64,000 nt of DNA from JAKAGZ01 sp964412105 (GCA_964412105.1 CAYPNM010000011.1:23614-87613), one strand, 5' to 3'; counted from the first letter of the stretch, positions 18,069-27,978 are shown. The notes: a model not told the origin generated them from the letters alone. Translations and numbers: made by a program.

Positions 18069-18517
18069 TTTTTGCTCAAATAATTTTCAACGATACTTCT
18101 GACTGTTTTACCGTCTGCTTTGCCTTTTAGAACTTTCATTACTTCAGGCATCAATTTAGGAAAATCTTCTTTTGTTTTTGCGTTAATTGTATCTGCTATC
18201 TTTTTAGTTTCAGCCAGAATTTCTGCTTCGGATAATTGTTTTGGAAGATAGGTTTGAATAATTTGCAGCTCTTTCTCCTCTTTTGATGCAAGGTCTTCCC
18301 TTCCGGCATTTCTGTATTGTTCGATGGAATCTTTTCTTTTTTTAGCAGCTGAAGTTAGAAGCTTAATTTCTTCATCCGGTACAAGCTCTTTTCCGGATCC
18401 GCTTTTCTCAAATTCCAATATTAGTGCTCTGATTGATCTGATCGTTTCAAGCTTTAATTTATCGCCTGATTTCATAGCACTTTTTAAGTCTTCATTAATT
18501 GTCTCTCTTAAACCCAT
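18065..18517 (-). CDS. GatB/YqeY domain protein
   Basis: 150 residues matching the YqeY family: ETINEDLKSAMKSGDKLKLETIRSIRALI, then AAKKRKDSIEQYRNAGREDLASKEEKEL, then YLPKQLSEAEI. The fold is the tRNA-binding tail domain of GatB, the amidotransferase subunit. As a stand-alone protein its role is unproven, although tRNA-linked functions are suspected. First gene of the yqeY-cvpA-mutS2-carboxylase run. Confidence 0.92.
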   Translation of the reverse strand: MGLRETINEDLKSAMKSGDKLKLETIRSIRALILEFEKSGSGKELVPDEEIKLLTSAAKKRKDSIEQYRNAGREDLASKEEKELQIIQTYLPKQLSEAEILAETKKIADTINAKTKEDFPKLMPEVMKVLKGKADGKTVRSIVENYLSKN

Positions 18518-18535
18518 ATTTCCTCATAATGTAAA

Positions 18536-18567
18536 AAGGCAGGAAAGTATAAATACCAACCTGCCTT
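18536..18567 (-). terminator. Intrinsic terminator after the exbD pair
   Basis: AAGGCAGG at 18536-18543 pairs with CCTGCCTT at 18560-18567, with a second small stem (GTAT/ATAC) inside the loop. Read on the minus strand, the stem is followed by a T-run (complement of 18533-18537). It separates the exbB-exbD-exbD unit from yqeY. Confidence 0.85.
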
Positions 18568-18595
18568 GCAAAAATAAAAATTTTTTATTTATATG

Positions 18596-19009
18596 TTAAA
18601 TTTTAAGCGTAGTCGAATAATTTATCCTTAAACAATATGCTTTCCTGAGTTCCTGCTGAATATCTGTTACCAATCCCATATCTACTCCTTTATCAATTCT
18701 TAGGGAAATGATAACATTAGGTAAAGCCTGCCTCTTTGCATACATTAATGGTTCAATCTCACTTAATTTAACAATACTATCGTTAATTTGAATACGATTG
18801 CCCGCACCGACCCATACATACTGAATGAGTCTCTTATTTTCAATTTTCTCAATTGCCTTAGCTTCGGGCAATTTGTAATGAACCATTACGTCATACTCTC
18901 TTAAGGTTGTGGTAACCATAAAAAAGAGAAGAAGCATAAACACTATATCAGGCATCGAAGCAGTAGGAATCTCTTGTTTGGTATTAGCTCTTCTTTTTTG
19001 AAATTTCAT
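18596..19009 (-). CDS. Biopolymer transport protein ExbD/TolR, second copy
   Basis: 137 residues: short cytoplasmic start, one membrane helix at about residues 18-37 (PTASMPDIVFMLLLFFMVTTTLRE, with the conserved Asp22 that carries the proton path) and a periplasmic domain. Works with the ExbB/TolQ stator to convert proton motive force into work on TonB or TolA partners. It follows the first exbD by 19 bp. This copy is shorter than the first and may form a hetero-assembly with it, as in other Bacteroidota with paired exbD genes. Confidence 0.9.
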   Translation of the reverse strand: MKFQKRRANTKQEIPTASMPDIVFMLLLFFMVTTTLREYDVMVHYKLPEAKAIEKIENKRLIQYVWVGAGNRIQINDSIVKLSEIEPLMYAKRQALPNVIISLRIDKGVDMGLVTDIQQELRKAYCLRINYSTTLKI

Positions 19010-19028
19010 TCTGGTTTACCTCTAATTC

Positions 19029-19556
19029 TTATTGCTTAACTTTTTCTGGCTCTGCTATCGAAATAATAATTGGGATCTTTTCCTGAACTACCTTTTGCTC
19101 ATCCTCAGGCAGGTCATTATACTTCCTGCCATAGTTTTGATTCGAATACTCATCTCTAACTTCAAAATATGCTGACTTTATTTGATCAAGAGCCTGTATA
19201 TAGCTGTTATATTTTGTTTTTCTGTCGGTTTTTACGGAAACAATTAATTTCTTGTTTTTAGGTAGATCTATTTTAGATATTATTCTCGGTTTAAGGTTGT
19301 CTTTTACTTGATAAATGGAAATGGGTTTGCCATCCATAAGCACATCACCATTCGCATTTATTAAAACAGCGGCCATTCTGTTTTTGGGAACTTCAACCGT
19401 GCTAACATCCTTTACATATTCCGGTAGTACCAACCCAATACCAGTGTCAACATCGATAGTAGTCGCAACTAGGAAAAAGAGTAGCAGCAAAAATGCGATA
19501 TCAGCCATTGAACTGGTAGGAATAGTGGCTTCAGCAATTTTTCTTTTTTTAATCAT
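19029..19556 (-). CDS. Biopolymer transport protein ExbD/TolR, first copy
   Basis: 175 residues with the ExbD layout: cytoplasmic start, membrane helix at about 16-36 (SSMADIAFLLLLFFLVATTID, conserved Asp19) and a periplasmic domain longer than that of the second copy, ending in a Lys/Glu-rich tail. It lies 59 bp after the ExbB gene. No TonB gene is nearby, so whether the motor drives TonB-dependent uptake, Tol-type envelope constriction or another partner cannot be decided. Confidence 0.91.
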   Translation of the reverse strand: MIKKRKIAEATIPTSSMADIAFLLLLFFLVATTIDVDTGIGLVLPEYVKDVSTVEVPKNRMAAVLINANGDVLMDGKPISIYQVKDNLKPRIISKIDLPKNKKLIVSVKTDRKTKYNSYIQALDQIKSAYFEVRDEYSNQNYGRKYNDLPEDEQKVVQEKIPIIISIAEPEKVKQ

Positions 19557-19615
19557 AGCACAACACTCATAAAAAATTTATTAAAATTAATTGATCAAAA
19601 ATCGAGTAATGAACT

Positions 19616-20311
19616 TTATTTTTTGCCGGCTTTTAGTTCGTAAAGCACATCAATTAATTCTATAGAACTCTCCTCCATATCACCAACTAGTTTGTCAATT
19701 CTGGATACGAAATAATTATAAAATACTTGTAGTATCATAGCAACCACAAGCCCAAATAGTGTAGTTAACAAAGCAATAGCGATACCGTTAGCAACGATTG
19801 CTGGTGAAATCTGAGCAGCTTCTTTAATAGCATCAAACGCTGTAATCATACCTTGCACTGTTCCGGTAAAACCAAGCATAGGCGCAAGTGTAATAAATGT
19901 TGATATCCAGATCATTCCTTTTTCAAGGAAGCTCATTTCAATACCACCGTAAGCAATAATTGCTTTTTCCGCAGCTTCAAGTCCTTCATCTGCTCTTAAT
20001 AATCCTGCATGAAATACCGAAGCAACCGGTCCTCTTGTATTTGCGCAAACTTCCTTTGCTTCTTCAATTCCACCACCTTCCAGAGCTTTTGTAACCTTTA
20101 TGATAAAATCCTTTGTATTTACTTTAGCCCTTGATAATGTCCAGAATCTTTCTATACTAAATGCCAAACCTAATACAAGGCAAGCTAGAATCGGATGCAT
20201 AAAAATACCACCTGCTTCATATTTTGTTGCAAGCCAATTTAAAGCTCCGGAATCATTTGCTGCTTGAGCAATTACTCCAACTATCGATGAAATAATGAAT
20301 ACAAATTCCAT
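19616..20311 (-). CDS. MotA/TolQ/ExbB proton channel family protein
   Basis: 231 residues with three membrane segments (about 36-54, 130-155 and 170-195). The blocks EKGMIWISTFITLAPMLGFTGTVQGMITAF and ANGIAIALLTTLFGLVVAMILQVFYNYF are the MotA/ExbB signature, with the conserved Thr and Pro lining the proton path. The cytoplasmic loop between the first and second helices is large, as in ExbB. First gene of exbB-exbD-exbD; the 158-bp upstream spacer probably holds its promoter. Confidence 0.92.
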   Translation of the reverse strand: MEFVFIISSIVGVIAQAANDSGALNWLATKYEAGGIFMHPILACLVLGLAFSIERFWTLSRAKVNTKDFIIKVTKALEGGGIEEAKEVCANTRGPVASVFHAGLLRADEGLEAAEKAIIAYGGIEMSFLEKGMIWISTFITLAPMLGFTGTVQGMITAFDAIKEAAQISPAIVANGIAIALLTTLFGLVVAMILQVFYNYFVSRIDKLVGDMEESSIELIDVLYELKAGKK

Positions 20312-20469
20312 AATAGGGTGACCTCCTAAAAATTATATAAAAGACACTTGAGGAGAGAATATCTTCCGCAATTATTCAAAAAATACCCTGTCAGAATAAT
20401 GATTTCAAAAAAGAAAGTCAACAGTTTATCCATTGTCCTTTTTAAAATAATTTAACAATAAATTAGGGT

Positions 20470-21165
20470 TCAATATGGCCTAAATCTATGGGGCAATTCT
20501 ATTATATTACCTGTCACGAAGTGATAATTATCAAATATGCTGTTAATTAATTCACCAATTTCGTCGGGCTTCATTATAGATTCCAAATCGATATCTTTCA
20601 TCCACTCCCTATTCGCTTTAGTATCAATAATATAGGGAGCTATTGCATTGACCGACAATTTAATACCCCTTCCTTCAAGCGCTAATGATTTTACTAGATG
20701 AATCAGCGCTGCCTTTGATAATCCATAAGCAGCTTTCTTCTCTTCAGCAATTATTCCTGTAAAAGCAGTGGTAAAACAAATTGAACCTGAAAATGATTCC
20801 GAAACCAGTTTTGAAAAATATTTTGAAATGAAAAAGCTGGTTTTCAGGTTCATATCAATCATCTTTTCTAATTCAAAATGCGTGGTTTCCCAAACTGCTT
20901 TGCCTCCGGAAAATCCACCTATAGTACTGAAGAGGTAAAATACTTTATCTTTAGAAGGAAGGACTTTTTTAAATGCTTCTTCAATATTTTCCTCTTTAGT
21001 GAGATCCTTTACATTAACTAAACTTACATTACTATTAGATATATCCATACCCTTAAAATCAAAATCAAATAAATAGATATTATCATAATTTTTTTTAATT
21101 AAGGTATTTGTAACACCTCTACCCAAAGCGCCATTTGCTCCGAATATCAATAATTCCTTTTTCAT
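20470..21165 (-). CDS. Short-chain dehydrogenase/reductase (SDR) family protein
   Basis: 231 residues from the ATG at 21163-21165. Rossmann start LLIFGANGALGRGVTNTL binds NAD(P), and the catalytic YxxxK is in AAYGLSKAALIH; the upstream Ser/Thr is in CFTTAFTG. Classical SDR length. Substrate unknown; overall style is similar to small dihydropteridine-reductase-like SDRs. An upstream in-frame ATG at 21216 would put 17 extra residues inside kup, so the downstream start, just before the Rossmann strand, is preferred. It follows kup by 28 bp. Confidence 0.85.
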   Translation of the reverse strand: MKKELLIFGANGALGRGVTNTLIKKNYDNIYLFDFDFKGMDISNSNVSLVNVKDLTKEENIEEAFKKVLPSKDKVFYLFSTIGGFSGGKAVWETTHFELEKMIDMNLKTSFFISKYFSKLVSESFSGSICFTTAFTGIIAEEKKAAYGLSKAALIHLVKSLALEGRGIKLSVNAIAPYIIDTKANREWMKDIDLESIMKPDEIGELINSIFDNYHFVTGNIIELPHRFRPY

Positions 21166-21193
21166 TGTTTGTTTCCTTAATAAAATTAATGTA

Positions 21194-23017
21194 TTACAAT
21201 TCCAGCCGCGTTTCAACTCCGTGTAATTTATTATAAGGAAGAGTATAGAATTTTACAAATGATGGCGTAATCTTTTTCATGAAAGCAAAGATCTTTAATA
21301 CGGGCTTGTTTGTTGAAATATCTTCCACTCCATAAAAGATAACTTTTTCACTAATACCATTCTTTTTTAATAATGCCGGAATATCAAGAACTTCAAGGTA
21401 GCCGCCTTCAATTATAATCCCTGATAACCCATGGGCAATATTTTCAACTTTTTGAAAATTTACACCATAAGGTTTGTCGGTAGTCCTTATAGAAACAAGA
21501 ATATTGTTTTCGTAAATAATGTTTCCTCTAATTATGCAATGAACCATATAAGGTGGAATTTCTTCCAGACTTTTTGTAAAGAATAGTGCTGTTCCCTTTA
21601 TATTTGTTCCCAGTCCGTATATCTGATTGTAACTTATAATGAAAGTATCAATTGGCAAAGGTCTGAATGAGCGATGCATTCGCCTATTCCCTCTTTCCCA
21701 TAACTTAATAATTAGAAATGGAATTGCTGCAATAACCAATGACCAGTAACCTCCGTGAGGTATTTTATTCATCACTGCAATCAAAAAGCACAGTACAACT
21801 ACAAAAGTGAAACAGGCAATTGCCATTTTTTTGTAATTCTTATCAAGCTTAAAAATCCAGATCATAAATATTGAGCTGATAGTCATAGTTGCAGTAACTG
21901 CAAGACCATATGCAGCTGCGATATTTTCAGATTTCTGGAAAAAGAAAATCATAAAGATGACTGCAATCAGCAGTCCCCAATTTACCACTCCTATATAAAT
22001 CTGCGACTTTAGGTGCGACGAAGTAAATTTAATCTTAAGTAAAGGAAAAATTCTTGTAGTAATTCCTTGGTATACCAGGGACATAATTGCGCTGATCATA
22101 GCTTGCGATGCGATGATTGTTGCTAGCAGAGTTAAGATTAAAAATGGAACGTATAAAAAAGAAGTTATGGATCTTACCATGGAATATAAAATAGATGTAG
22201 AATCTCCCGTGTTCAGCAGATATGCTCCTTGTCCGAAATAATTAATTACGAGAGCAAAAAATACAAAATACCATGCATGCTTTATGGGATCCCCACCGAG
22301 ATGTCCCATATCAGCATATAGAGCTTCACCCCCTGTTGCACATAATATTACTTCACTTAATACAAAAAATCCGACAAGACCATGGTGCAGCAGAAAATCT
22401 AAGGCATACCAGGGATTAATTGCTAATAAAACCTGTGGTGCCTGCGTAATTGAAAAGATACCTGTTATGAATAATGCCCCAAACCAGAGCAACATAATTG
22501 GACCAAAAGAGAAAGAAACCTTATCAGTTCCGTGATATTGAAAGGAAAATAAGATTACTGTAATTATAACTGTGATTAAAATAATCGTACTGAGGCTTAT
22601 ATGTCCTATACCTGGAATTAATTCAAGTCCCTCAACTGCTGAAAGAATACTTATTGCCGGCGTAATTACTCCATCCCCCATTAATAAGGAAACTCCCAAA
22701 TAGCCTAAAAAAACAGCAAGGCCAATTTTCCGGCCTTTTTTTAATTTTCCAGATAAGATTTCTTTAAGTACAATTATCCCTCCTTCGCCTTTTATACTAA
22801 GGCTCATAGCCAGCCAGACATATTCTATGCTCACTAAAATCACCAGGGACCAGAATATTAAGGATAAAACTCCCATTAAATTACTTTCGGTGGGTTTTGT
22901 AAGCGTGAAGATAATTGTTAGAGTGTATATCGGACTTGTACCTATATCACCAAAAACTAATCCTGCGGCTTTTGTAATATCCTTAAATGAGGAGAATTTC
23001 CTTTCCTTCAGAGGCAT
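21194..23017 (-). CDS. kup: Low-affinity potassium transporter, Kup/KUP family
   Basis: 607 residues with about twelve membrane helices in the first 430 residues and a cytoplasmic tail. Family motifs seen: AAGLVFGDIGTSPIYTL at the N-terminus, IEYVWLAMSLSIKGEGGIIVL, GDGVITPAISILSAVEGLE, FGPIMLLWF and GGEALYADMGHLG. It imports K+ with protons across the inner membrane. Complete. It diverges from polA across a 272-bp spacer. No regulatory element such as a ydaO/c-di-AMP riboswitch is recognisable in that spacer. Confidence 0.96.
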   Translation of the reverse strand: MPLKERKFSSFKDITKAAGLVFGDIGTSPIYTLTIIFTLTKPTESNLMGVLSLIFWSLVILVSIEYVWLAMSLSIKGEGGIIVLKEILSGKLKKGRKIGLAVFLGYLGVSLLMGDGVITPAISILSAVEGLELIPGIGHISLSTIILITVIITVILFSFQYHGTDKVSFSFGPIMLLWFGALFITGIFSITQAPQVLLAINPWYALDFLLHHGLVGFFVLSEVILCATGGEALYADMGHLGGDPIKHAWYFVFFALVINYFGQGAYLLNTGDSTSILYSMVRSITSFLYVPFLILTLLATIIASQAMISAIMSLVYQGITTRIFPLLKIKFTSSHLKSQIYIGVVNWGLLIAVIFMIFFFQKSENIAAAYGLAVTATMTISSIFMIWIFKLDKNYKKMAIACFTFVVVLCFLIAVMNKIPHGGYWSLVIAAIPFLIIKLWERGNRRMHRSFRPLPIDTFIISYNQIYGLGTNIKGTALFFTKSLEEIPPYMVHCIIRGNIIYENNILVSIRTTDKPYGVNFQKVENIAHGLSGIIIEGGYLEVLDIPALLKKNGISEKVIFYGVEDISTNKPVLKIFAFMKKITPSFVKFYTLPYNKLHGVETRLEL

Positions 23018-23289
23018 TATGAAATATTAGTAATAACTGAGAAAATGATTAATTATATAACTTAAAAAACTAATGAACACTAATCAAAATATACGTTAAA
23101 TGGTTTATTAATAAAAAATTCTAAGGAAATTCATTCAAATCCCATATAATGTGTGCTGCTTCTTCATTAATTCTTCCAGATAGTTTCGTTCCGAAGAGAT
23201 TTTCTGTTAATTCGACCCTCTTTGAAAATGAGCAGGTAATCTATATTTTGCTTTATATAATCTGCATATTTTAATTATTATTCAAATCT

Positions 23290-26058
23290 ATGAAAAACAA
23301 AAAGTTTATTATTATTGATGCAATGGCGATGGCCTATCGTGCCTACTTTGCCTTTATATCGAGGCCACTGACAACTAAAAAAGGTGAGCCAACTTCTGCT
23401 GTTTATGGATTTCTTAACCAGCTATTAAAAATACTTGAAGAAAATAAACCCGACTATATTGCAGTTGCATTTGATTCAAAAGAAAAAACATTCCGCCACG
23501 AACGTTACGATAAGTATAAATCCTCACGTGAAGCAATGCCCGATGATATGATCCCTCAACTTGGACGGATTAAAGACATTATCGACGCCTTGAAAATTCC
23601 CCTTTATATTCTTCCGGGATTTGAGGCGGACGACATAATAGGTACCGCTGTAAAAAGAGCAGAAAAAAAAGGAATGATATCTTATGTAATTACTCCTGAT
23701 AAAGACTACAACCAGATGGTCACTAATAAAGTAAAATTAATTAAGGCTGGAAAGAGTCTCGATGAGATTGTTATTTATGATGTTACCAGGGTAAAGGAAG
23801 AATTCGGATTTGCACCCAAACAAATGATCGATTATCTAGCCCTTATTGGGGATAAGTCCGATGATATACCGGGTATCGCTGGGATCGGCCCTAAAACAGC
23901 AATTCCCCTCATTCAGGAGTTTGGAACTATCGAAGGCATATACAAAAATATTAATAAAATTGAAAAGGAAGGCCTTAGGAACAAATTAGTTGAAGGGAAG
24001 GAAAATGCTTTTTTGTCAAAGGAACTAGCAACTATACATTGTGATGTTCCCCTAGAAATGAAATTTGAAGATGCGAAATTTACTAAACCTGATCTGGAAA
24101 AAATTAAGTCGATATTTATTGAGCTTGAATTCTCAAGATTATATAACAGACTGCTAAATGTTTACGGACTTGATGGCGAAGAGAAAGGGATCGAAAAAGA
24201 AACCTCTGATAAAATCACCGAATTTGATAAGAAGAAGGTTAAATATGTATTGATCAAAAATGTAAAAAAAGCAAAAGACCTGGCAAATAAACTAAACAAA
24301 GAGGAACTTTTTGTTTTTGATACAGAAACAGACGGACTAAATCCCTATGAATTGAAAATAGCTGGAGCATCATTTTCCTTTAAAGCTAAAGAAGGATATT
24401 TCGTTGCCATCAATCCTTCACGCGATTCAAAAGAGCTTTTTGTGACAGATCTTTCAGACAGGTTATCTCAGGATGAATTTGTAAAAATATTCAGGCCTGT
24501 TTTTGAAAATAAAAAAATTAAAAAGGTTTGCCAGAACGGTAAGTTTGATATCTCGGTAATGCGAAGTATAGGTATAGAGGTTAATAATTTTTATTTCGAT
24601 ACAATGCTTGCAAGTTACGTAATTGATCCTGACCAGAAACACGGAATGGATGATCTTTCCGAAAAATATTTAAAATACAAACCAATACCCATCTCCAATT
24701 TGATTGGAGAAAAAAAAGATCCTACTCACATATTTGATGTAAATGTTGATGCGCTTTCGGAATATGCCGCAGAGGACGCTGATATAACATTCAGGCTGTA
24801 TGAAATTCTAAGCAAAGAATTAAAAAAGGAAAAGCTTGAGAAGCTTGCCTATGAAGTTGAATTTCCGCTTGCTTCAGTTCTTGAAGATATCGAGTACACT
24901 GGAATAAATGTTGACAGAAATGCTTTGAAAGAATTAAGCAAAGATTTTGATAAAGAATTAAAGGATAATACTAAGAAAATATATAAGCTTGCCGGTGAGG
25001 AGTTTAATATTAATTCACCAAAACAATTGCAGGTAATTCTTTTTAACAAGCTGGGACTTCAATCAGGTAAAAAAACAAAAACTGGCTATTCGACTGATGC
25101 ACGTTCTCTCGAAATGCTTAGAGGTGAACATAAAATTATCGAATCAATTCTTGATTTCAGACAAATTACAAAGCTGAAATCAACATATGCCGATGCATTG
25201 CAAACTATGATAAATCCAAAAACCGGAAGAATCCATACTTCGCTTAACCAGATTGCCGCATCGACAGGCAGATTATCTAGCAATGATCCTAACCTGCAAA
25301 ACATTCCGATACGTACCGAGCGTGGTAAAGAAATAAGAAAAGCCTTCATCCCTAGAGACAAAAACCACGTAATACTCAGTGCTGATTACAGCCAGATTGA
25401 ATTAAGAATTATGGCAAGTATTTGCAACGATGAAGGATTAAAAAAAGCTTTCAAACACGGCGAAGATATCCATCGTAGCACTGCTGCACTTGTTTTTATG
25501 GTCGATCCAAAAGACGTAACTGACGATATGCGACGCAAAGCGAAGGAGGTTAACTTTGGAATTCTTTATGGCATAGGACCTTTTGGATTAGCCAGCAGGC
25601 TTGGCATTACACAAAAGCATGGAAAGGAAATTATTGATACTTACTTCAATACTTTCAAACGGGTTAAAAATTTTATGGATGATTCGGTAAAAAGTGCTAA
25701 ACAAAAGGGATATGCTGAAACATTAATGGGTAGAAGAAGATTTTTAAGGAACATTAATAGCAAAAACCGGGTAGTAAGGCAGTTTGAAGAAAGGGTTGCT
25801 ATAAATATGCCGATTCAGGGCACTGCAGCCGACATGATTAAACTTGCTATGATTAAGATTCATAAAGAACTCTCTAAAAGAAAAACTAGAACAAAAATGA
25901 TTCTCCAGGTTCATGACGAACTTTTATTTGATGCTCATAAGGATGAAGTAAAAGAACTTACTCCATTAATTAAAGAGATGATGGAAAACGCTTTGCCTAT
26001 GAATGTACCTATTGTGGTTGAAACTGGAATTGGAAATAATTGGCTGGACGCGCATTAA
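23290..26058 (+). CDS. polA: DNA polymerase I
   Basis: 922 residues with all three PolA modules. The 5'-3' exonuclease/flap domain covers about 1-290 (IIDAMAMAYRAYFAF, GFEADDIIGT, GDKSDDIPGIAGIGPKTA). The 3'-5' exonuclease begins at about 340 with an intact DTETDGL, so proofreading is probably active. The polymerase domain covers about 540-922, with the SADYSQIELRIMA palm motif at about 697, RRKAKEVNFGILYG in the fingers and HDELLFD near the end. It fills Okazaki-fragment gaps and repairs DNA. Divergent from kup. Confidence 0.97.
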   Translation: MKNKKFIIIDAMAMAYRAYFAFISRPLTTKKGEPTSAVYGFLNQLLKILEENKPDYIAVAFDSKEKTFRHERYDKYKSSREAMPDDMIPQLGRIKDIIDALKIPLYILPGFEADDIIGTAVKRAEKKGMISYVITPDKDYNQMVTNKVKLIKAGKSLDEIVIYDVTRVKEEFGFAPKQMIDYLALIGDKSDDIPGIAGIGPKTAIPLIQEFGTIEGIYKNINKIEKEGLRNKLVEGKENAFLSKELATIHCDVPLEMKFEDAKFTKPDLEKIKSIFIELEFSRLYNRLLNVYGLDGEEKGIEKETSDKITEFDKKKVKYVLIKNVKKAKDLANKLNKEELFVFDTETDGLNPYELKIAGASFSFKAKEGYFVAINPSRDSKELFVTDLSDRLSQDEFVKIFRPVFENKKIKKVCQNGKFDISVMRSIGIEVNNFYFDTMLASYVIDPDQKHGMDDLSEKYLKYKPIPISNLIGEKKDPTHIFDVNVDALSEYAAEDADITFRLYEILSKELKKEKLEKLAYEVEFPLASVLEDIEYTGINVDRNALKELSKDFDKELKDNTKKIYKLAGEEFNINSPKQLQVILFNKLGLQSGKKTKTGYSTDARSLEMLRGEHKIIESILDFRQITKLKSTYADALQTMINPKTGRIHTSLNQIAASTGRLSSNDPNLQNIPIRTERGKEIRKAFIPRDKNHVILSADYSQIELRIMASICNDEGLKKAFKHGEDIHRSTAALVFMVDPKDVTDDMRRKAKEVNFGILYGIGPFGLASRLGITQKHGKEIIDTYFNTFKRVKNFMDDSVKSAKQKGYAETLMGRRRFLRNINSKNRVVRQFEERVAINMPIQGTAADMIKLAMIKIHKELSKRKTRTKMILQVHDELLFDAHKDEVKELTPLIKEMMENALPMNVPIVVETGIGNNWLDAH

Positions 26059-26064
26059 TTTTTT

Positions 26065-26140
26065 ATGTAATGGTCATTCTGAAGGATCCTGACTTGTCGG
26101 GGAATTGCTTGCCCCGCTTTTGAGAATAAGAATCTTTTAA
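26065..26140. repeat. Probable degraded dispersed intergenic repeat
   Basis: The spacer between polA and the next gene contains GGTCATTCTGAAGGATCCTG, then a small hairpin (CGGGG at 26098-26102, CCCCG at 26112-26116), then GAATAAGAATCTTTT. The run 'tcattctgaaggatcc...gaatctttt' resembles a repeat I recall as common between genes in Bacteroidota/Ignavibacteria genomes. That is memory, not a search. No other full copy is in this window. Confidence 0.4.
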
Positions 26141-26148
26141 GAATAATT

Positions 26149-27168
26149 ATGGAATTAATTAAGGAAAAAATTAAAAAGATACTTTGCATCAAACCTCGAG
26201 GAATAGGGGATGTTGTTCTATCAACAATCGTAATTAACAATTTAAAACAACACTTCCCGTCAGCTACAATTGATTATCTCACTGAACCGTTTATTAAACC
26301 CGCTCTGCAATACAATCCAAACATTAATAAAGTAGTAACAATGGGGAAATCAGAATTTCCCTTAAAAGTCGCTTTCAGAATTAAAAAAGAGAAATACGAT
26401 TTGATATTGGATCTTTGGTCTAATCCGAGAAGCGCACAAATTACATTTTTATCTGGTGTAAAATATAGAGTCGGTTTCGCATACCGCGGAAGAAAATATG
26501 CATATAACATTCTGGCAACCTCAGGACGTGGAAGAGAACATGCGGCTGAACACAATCTTGAGTTGTTAAAAGCGATCAATGTCCCGGTCATTTCAAAATG
26601 CATTCAATATTTTGTTTCATTAGAAGATGATAAATTTGGGAAAGAATATTTTGCAAATAATTTTTCAAAAGGCAAAAAAGTAGTTGGTATAATTCCGGCT
26701 GGGGGATGGGAATCCAAAAGATGCGATGCAGTTAAATGGGTGGAAATATGCAAAGCGATTTCAGATAAATATAGAGCAAAATTTTTAATTCTTTGGGGAC
26801 CTGGCGATGAAAAAGACGCTGACTTTATTAGGAACAGTATTCCTGATCTGACAGTTCATGCTCCCGAAACAACTTTGTCTCAAATGAGCGGACTTATAAA
26901 ACACTGTAGCCTGGTTTTGGCTAATGATTCGGGTCCTATGCATATTTCTGCTGCGCTCGGAGTACCTACGCTTGGAATATTTGGCCCGACCAGCCCGTAT
27001 GGACATAGGCCCTATTCGCCAAATTCAGATTACATTCATAAAGAGGATCTCTTCTGCCTGATGTGCAACAAACTCGTTTGTCCATACAAACACGAGTGTA
27101 TGCTTCAACTATCAGTTGAGGATATTTTAGAGAAAGTCAAAAAAATAGCTGGCAATGTTCTGAAGTAA
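26149..27168 (+). CDS. Glycosyltransferase family 9 (heptosyltransferase-like)
   Basis: 339 residues. GT9 signatures: ILCIKPRGIGDVVLSTI at the N-terminus (nucleotide-sugar fold 1) and NDSGPMHISAALGVPTLGIFGPTSPYGHRPY in the C-terminal GT-B domain. Such enzymes add heptose or similar sugars to lipopolysaccharide core from the cytoplasmic face. Near the C-terminus there is a Cys cluster, C-x2-C-x4-C-x5-C (CLMCNKLVCPYKHEC), also seen in the third GT9 of this window. It starts 90 bp after polA on the same strand. Sugar donor and acceptor unknown. Confidence 0.88.
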   Translation: MELIKEKIKKILCIKPRGIGDVVLSTIVINNLKQHFPSATIDYLTEPFIKPALQYNPNINKVVTMGKSEFPLKVAFRIKKEKYDLILDLWSNPRSAQITFLSGVKYRVGFAYRGRKYAYNILATSGRGREHAAEHNLELLKAINVPVISKCIQYFVSLEDDKFGKEYFANNFSKGKKVVGIIPAGGWESKRCDAVKWVEICKAISDKYRAKFLILWGPGDEKDADFIRNSIPDLTVHAPETTLSQMSGLIKHCSLVLANDSGPMHISAALGVPTLGIFGPTSPYGHRPYSPNSDYIHKEDLFCLMCNKLVCPYKHECMLQLSVEDILEKVKKIAGNVLK

Positions 27169-27210
27169 AGTGCCTTAATGATGGACCTTTGATTGCATAT
27201 AATTAAATTT

Positions 27211-27441
27211 TTATACTTTAGTGGTCAGTAAGCTTGCGGTAGTAAATACTCCCAAAAGAGCAAAAACAATATTAATTATTATACCTGTTGTTACCACAAT
27301 CCATTCTGTTTTAAGATCTGCTTCCTTCCCCTGATAAATATCAAGCAAAGCCAGTATCATGAAAACAAGAGCAACAATCGAAACAATACCCGCAACCAGT
27401 ATAAACTTTATTGTTTTGGAATACTTAAAGTTTTTTCCCAT
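27211..27441 (-). CDS. Small two-helix membrane protein of unknown function
   Basis: 76 residues with two hydrophobic helices (about 11-33 and 47-70 from the chosen start). No family recognised. The start is set by an unusually good ribosome binding site, AGGAGGTG, nine bases before the ATG at 27439-27441; a longer frame beginning at 27483 has no such site. It converges on the GT9 gene with a 42-bp gap. Confidence 0.7.
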   Translation of the reverse strand: MGKNFKYSKTIKFILVAGIVSIVALVFMILALLDIYQGKEADLKTEWIVVTTGIIINIVFALLGVFTTASLLTTKV

Positions 27442-27606
27442 AAATATTTTCACCTCCTGACTAGGCTCTTTATCTCTTTGCATTCATATGCGGGCAAAAA
27501 TATTTTTTATAGTGCAATAATGAAAAATATTAACTCGATAAGTCATCTATTAATTATCCAAATGTTACAGCATTTTTTCATTAGGAATAATGATTACCTT
27601 TCATAC

Positions 27607-27978
27607 TTATCTACTCATTCCGAGATATAGTCCCCCGAAATAAGGGATCAGCCATATTAGCCAGACTACGATACTGAACCTGTGAAATTTATTTCTTAGT
27701 GATTCGTTTTGTTTTACAACAACAATGGTAGCCCATATTGCGTGAAACAGCATTAACCAAAGAGCTATTTGCCCTGTTAAAGTGTGAGGATTTGTAATGT
27801 CAAAAGATCCTTTGGCTAACAAATGCATAGCGTAGGTGCCGGAAATATCAAATGTAAATCCTATCCAGAATGCAACTACGTGACTCAGTTTCAGATACTT
27901 TGCTAATCTTTCAGACCAGACGCCAAGTGAATAGAAAATCAATGCGAGTGTTATTAATGTAGCAGAGATGATAACCAA
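27607..27978 (-). CDS. HsmA-like (TIGR03987-type) four-helix membrane protein
   Basis: 123 residues, nearly all hydrophobic, with four membrane helices. The pattern of His and Trp residues (LSHVVAFWIGFTFDISGTYAMH, LMLFHAIWATIVV, IVVWLIWLIPYFGGLYLGM) matches a small family called HsmA or TIGR03987, of unknown function. The start is TTG at 27976-27978, supported by AGGTGAG a few bases upstream. It may bind heme through its paired histidines; this is speculation. It stands alone between the small membrane protein and the GNAT gene. Confidence 0.78.
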   Translation of the reverse strand: MVIISATLITLALIFYSLGVWSERLAKYLKLSHVVAFWIGFTFDISGTYAMHLLAKGSFDITNPHTLTGQIALWLMLFHAIWATIVVVKQNESLRNKFHRFSIVVWLIWLIPYFGGLYLGMSR

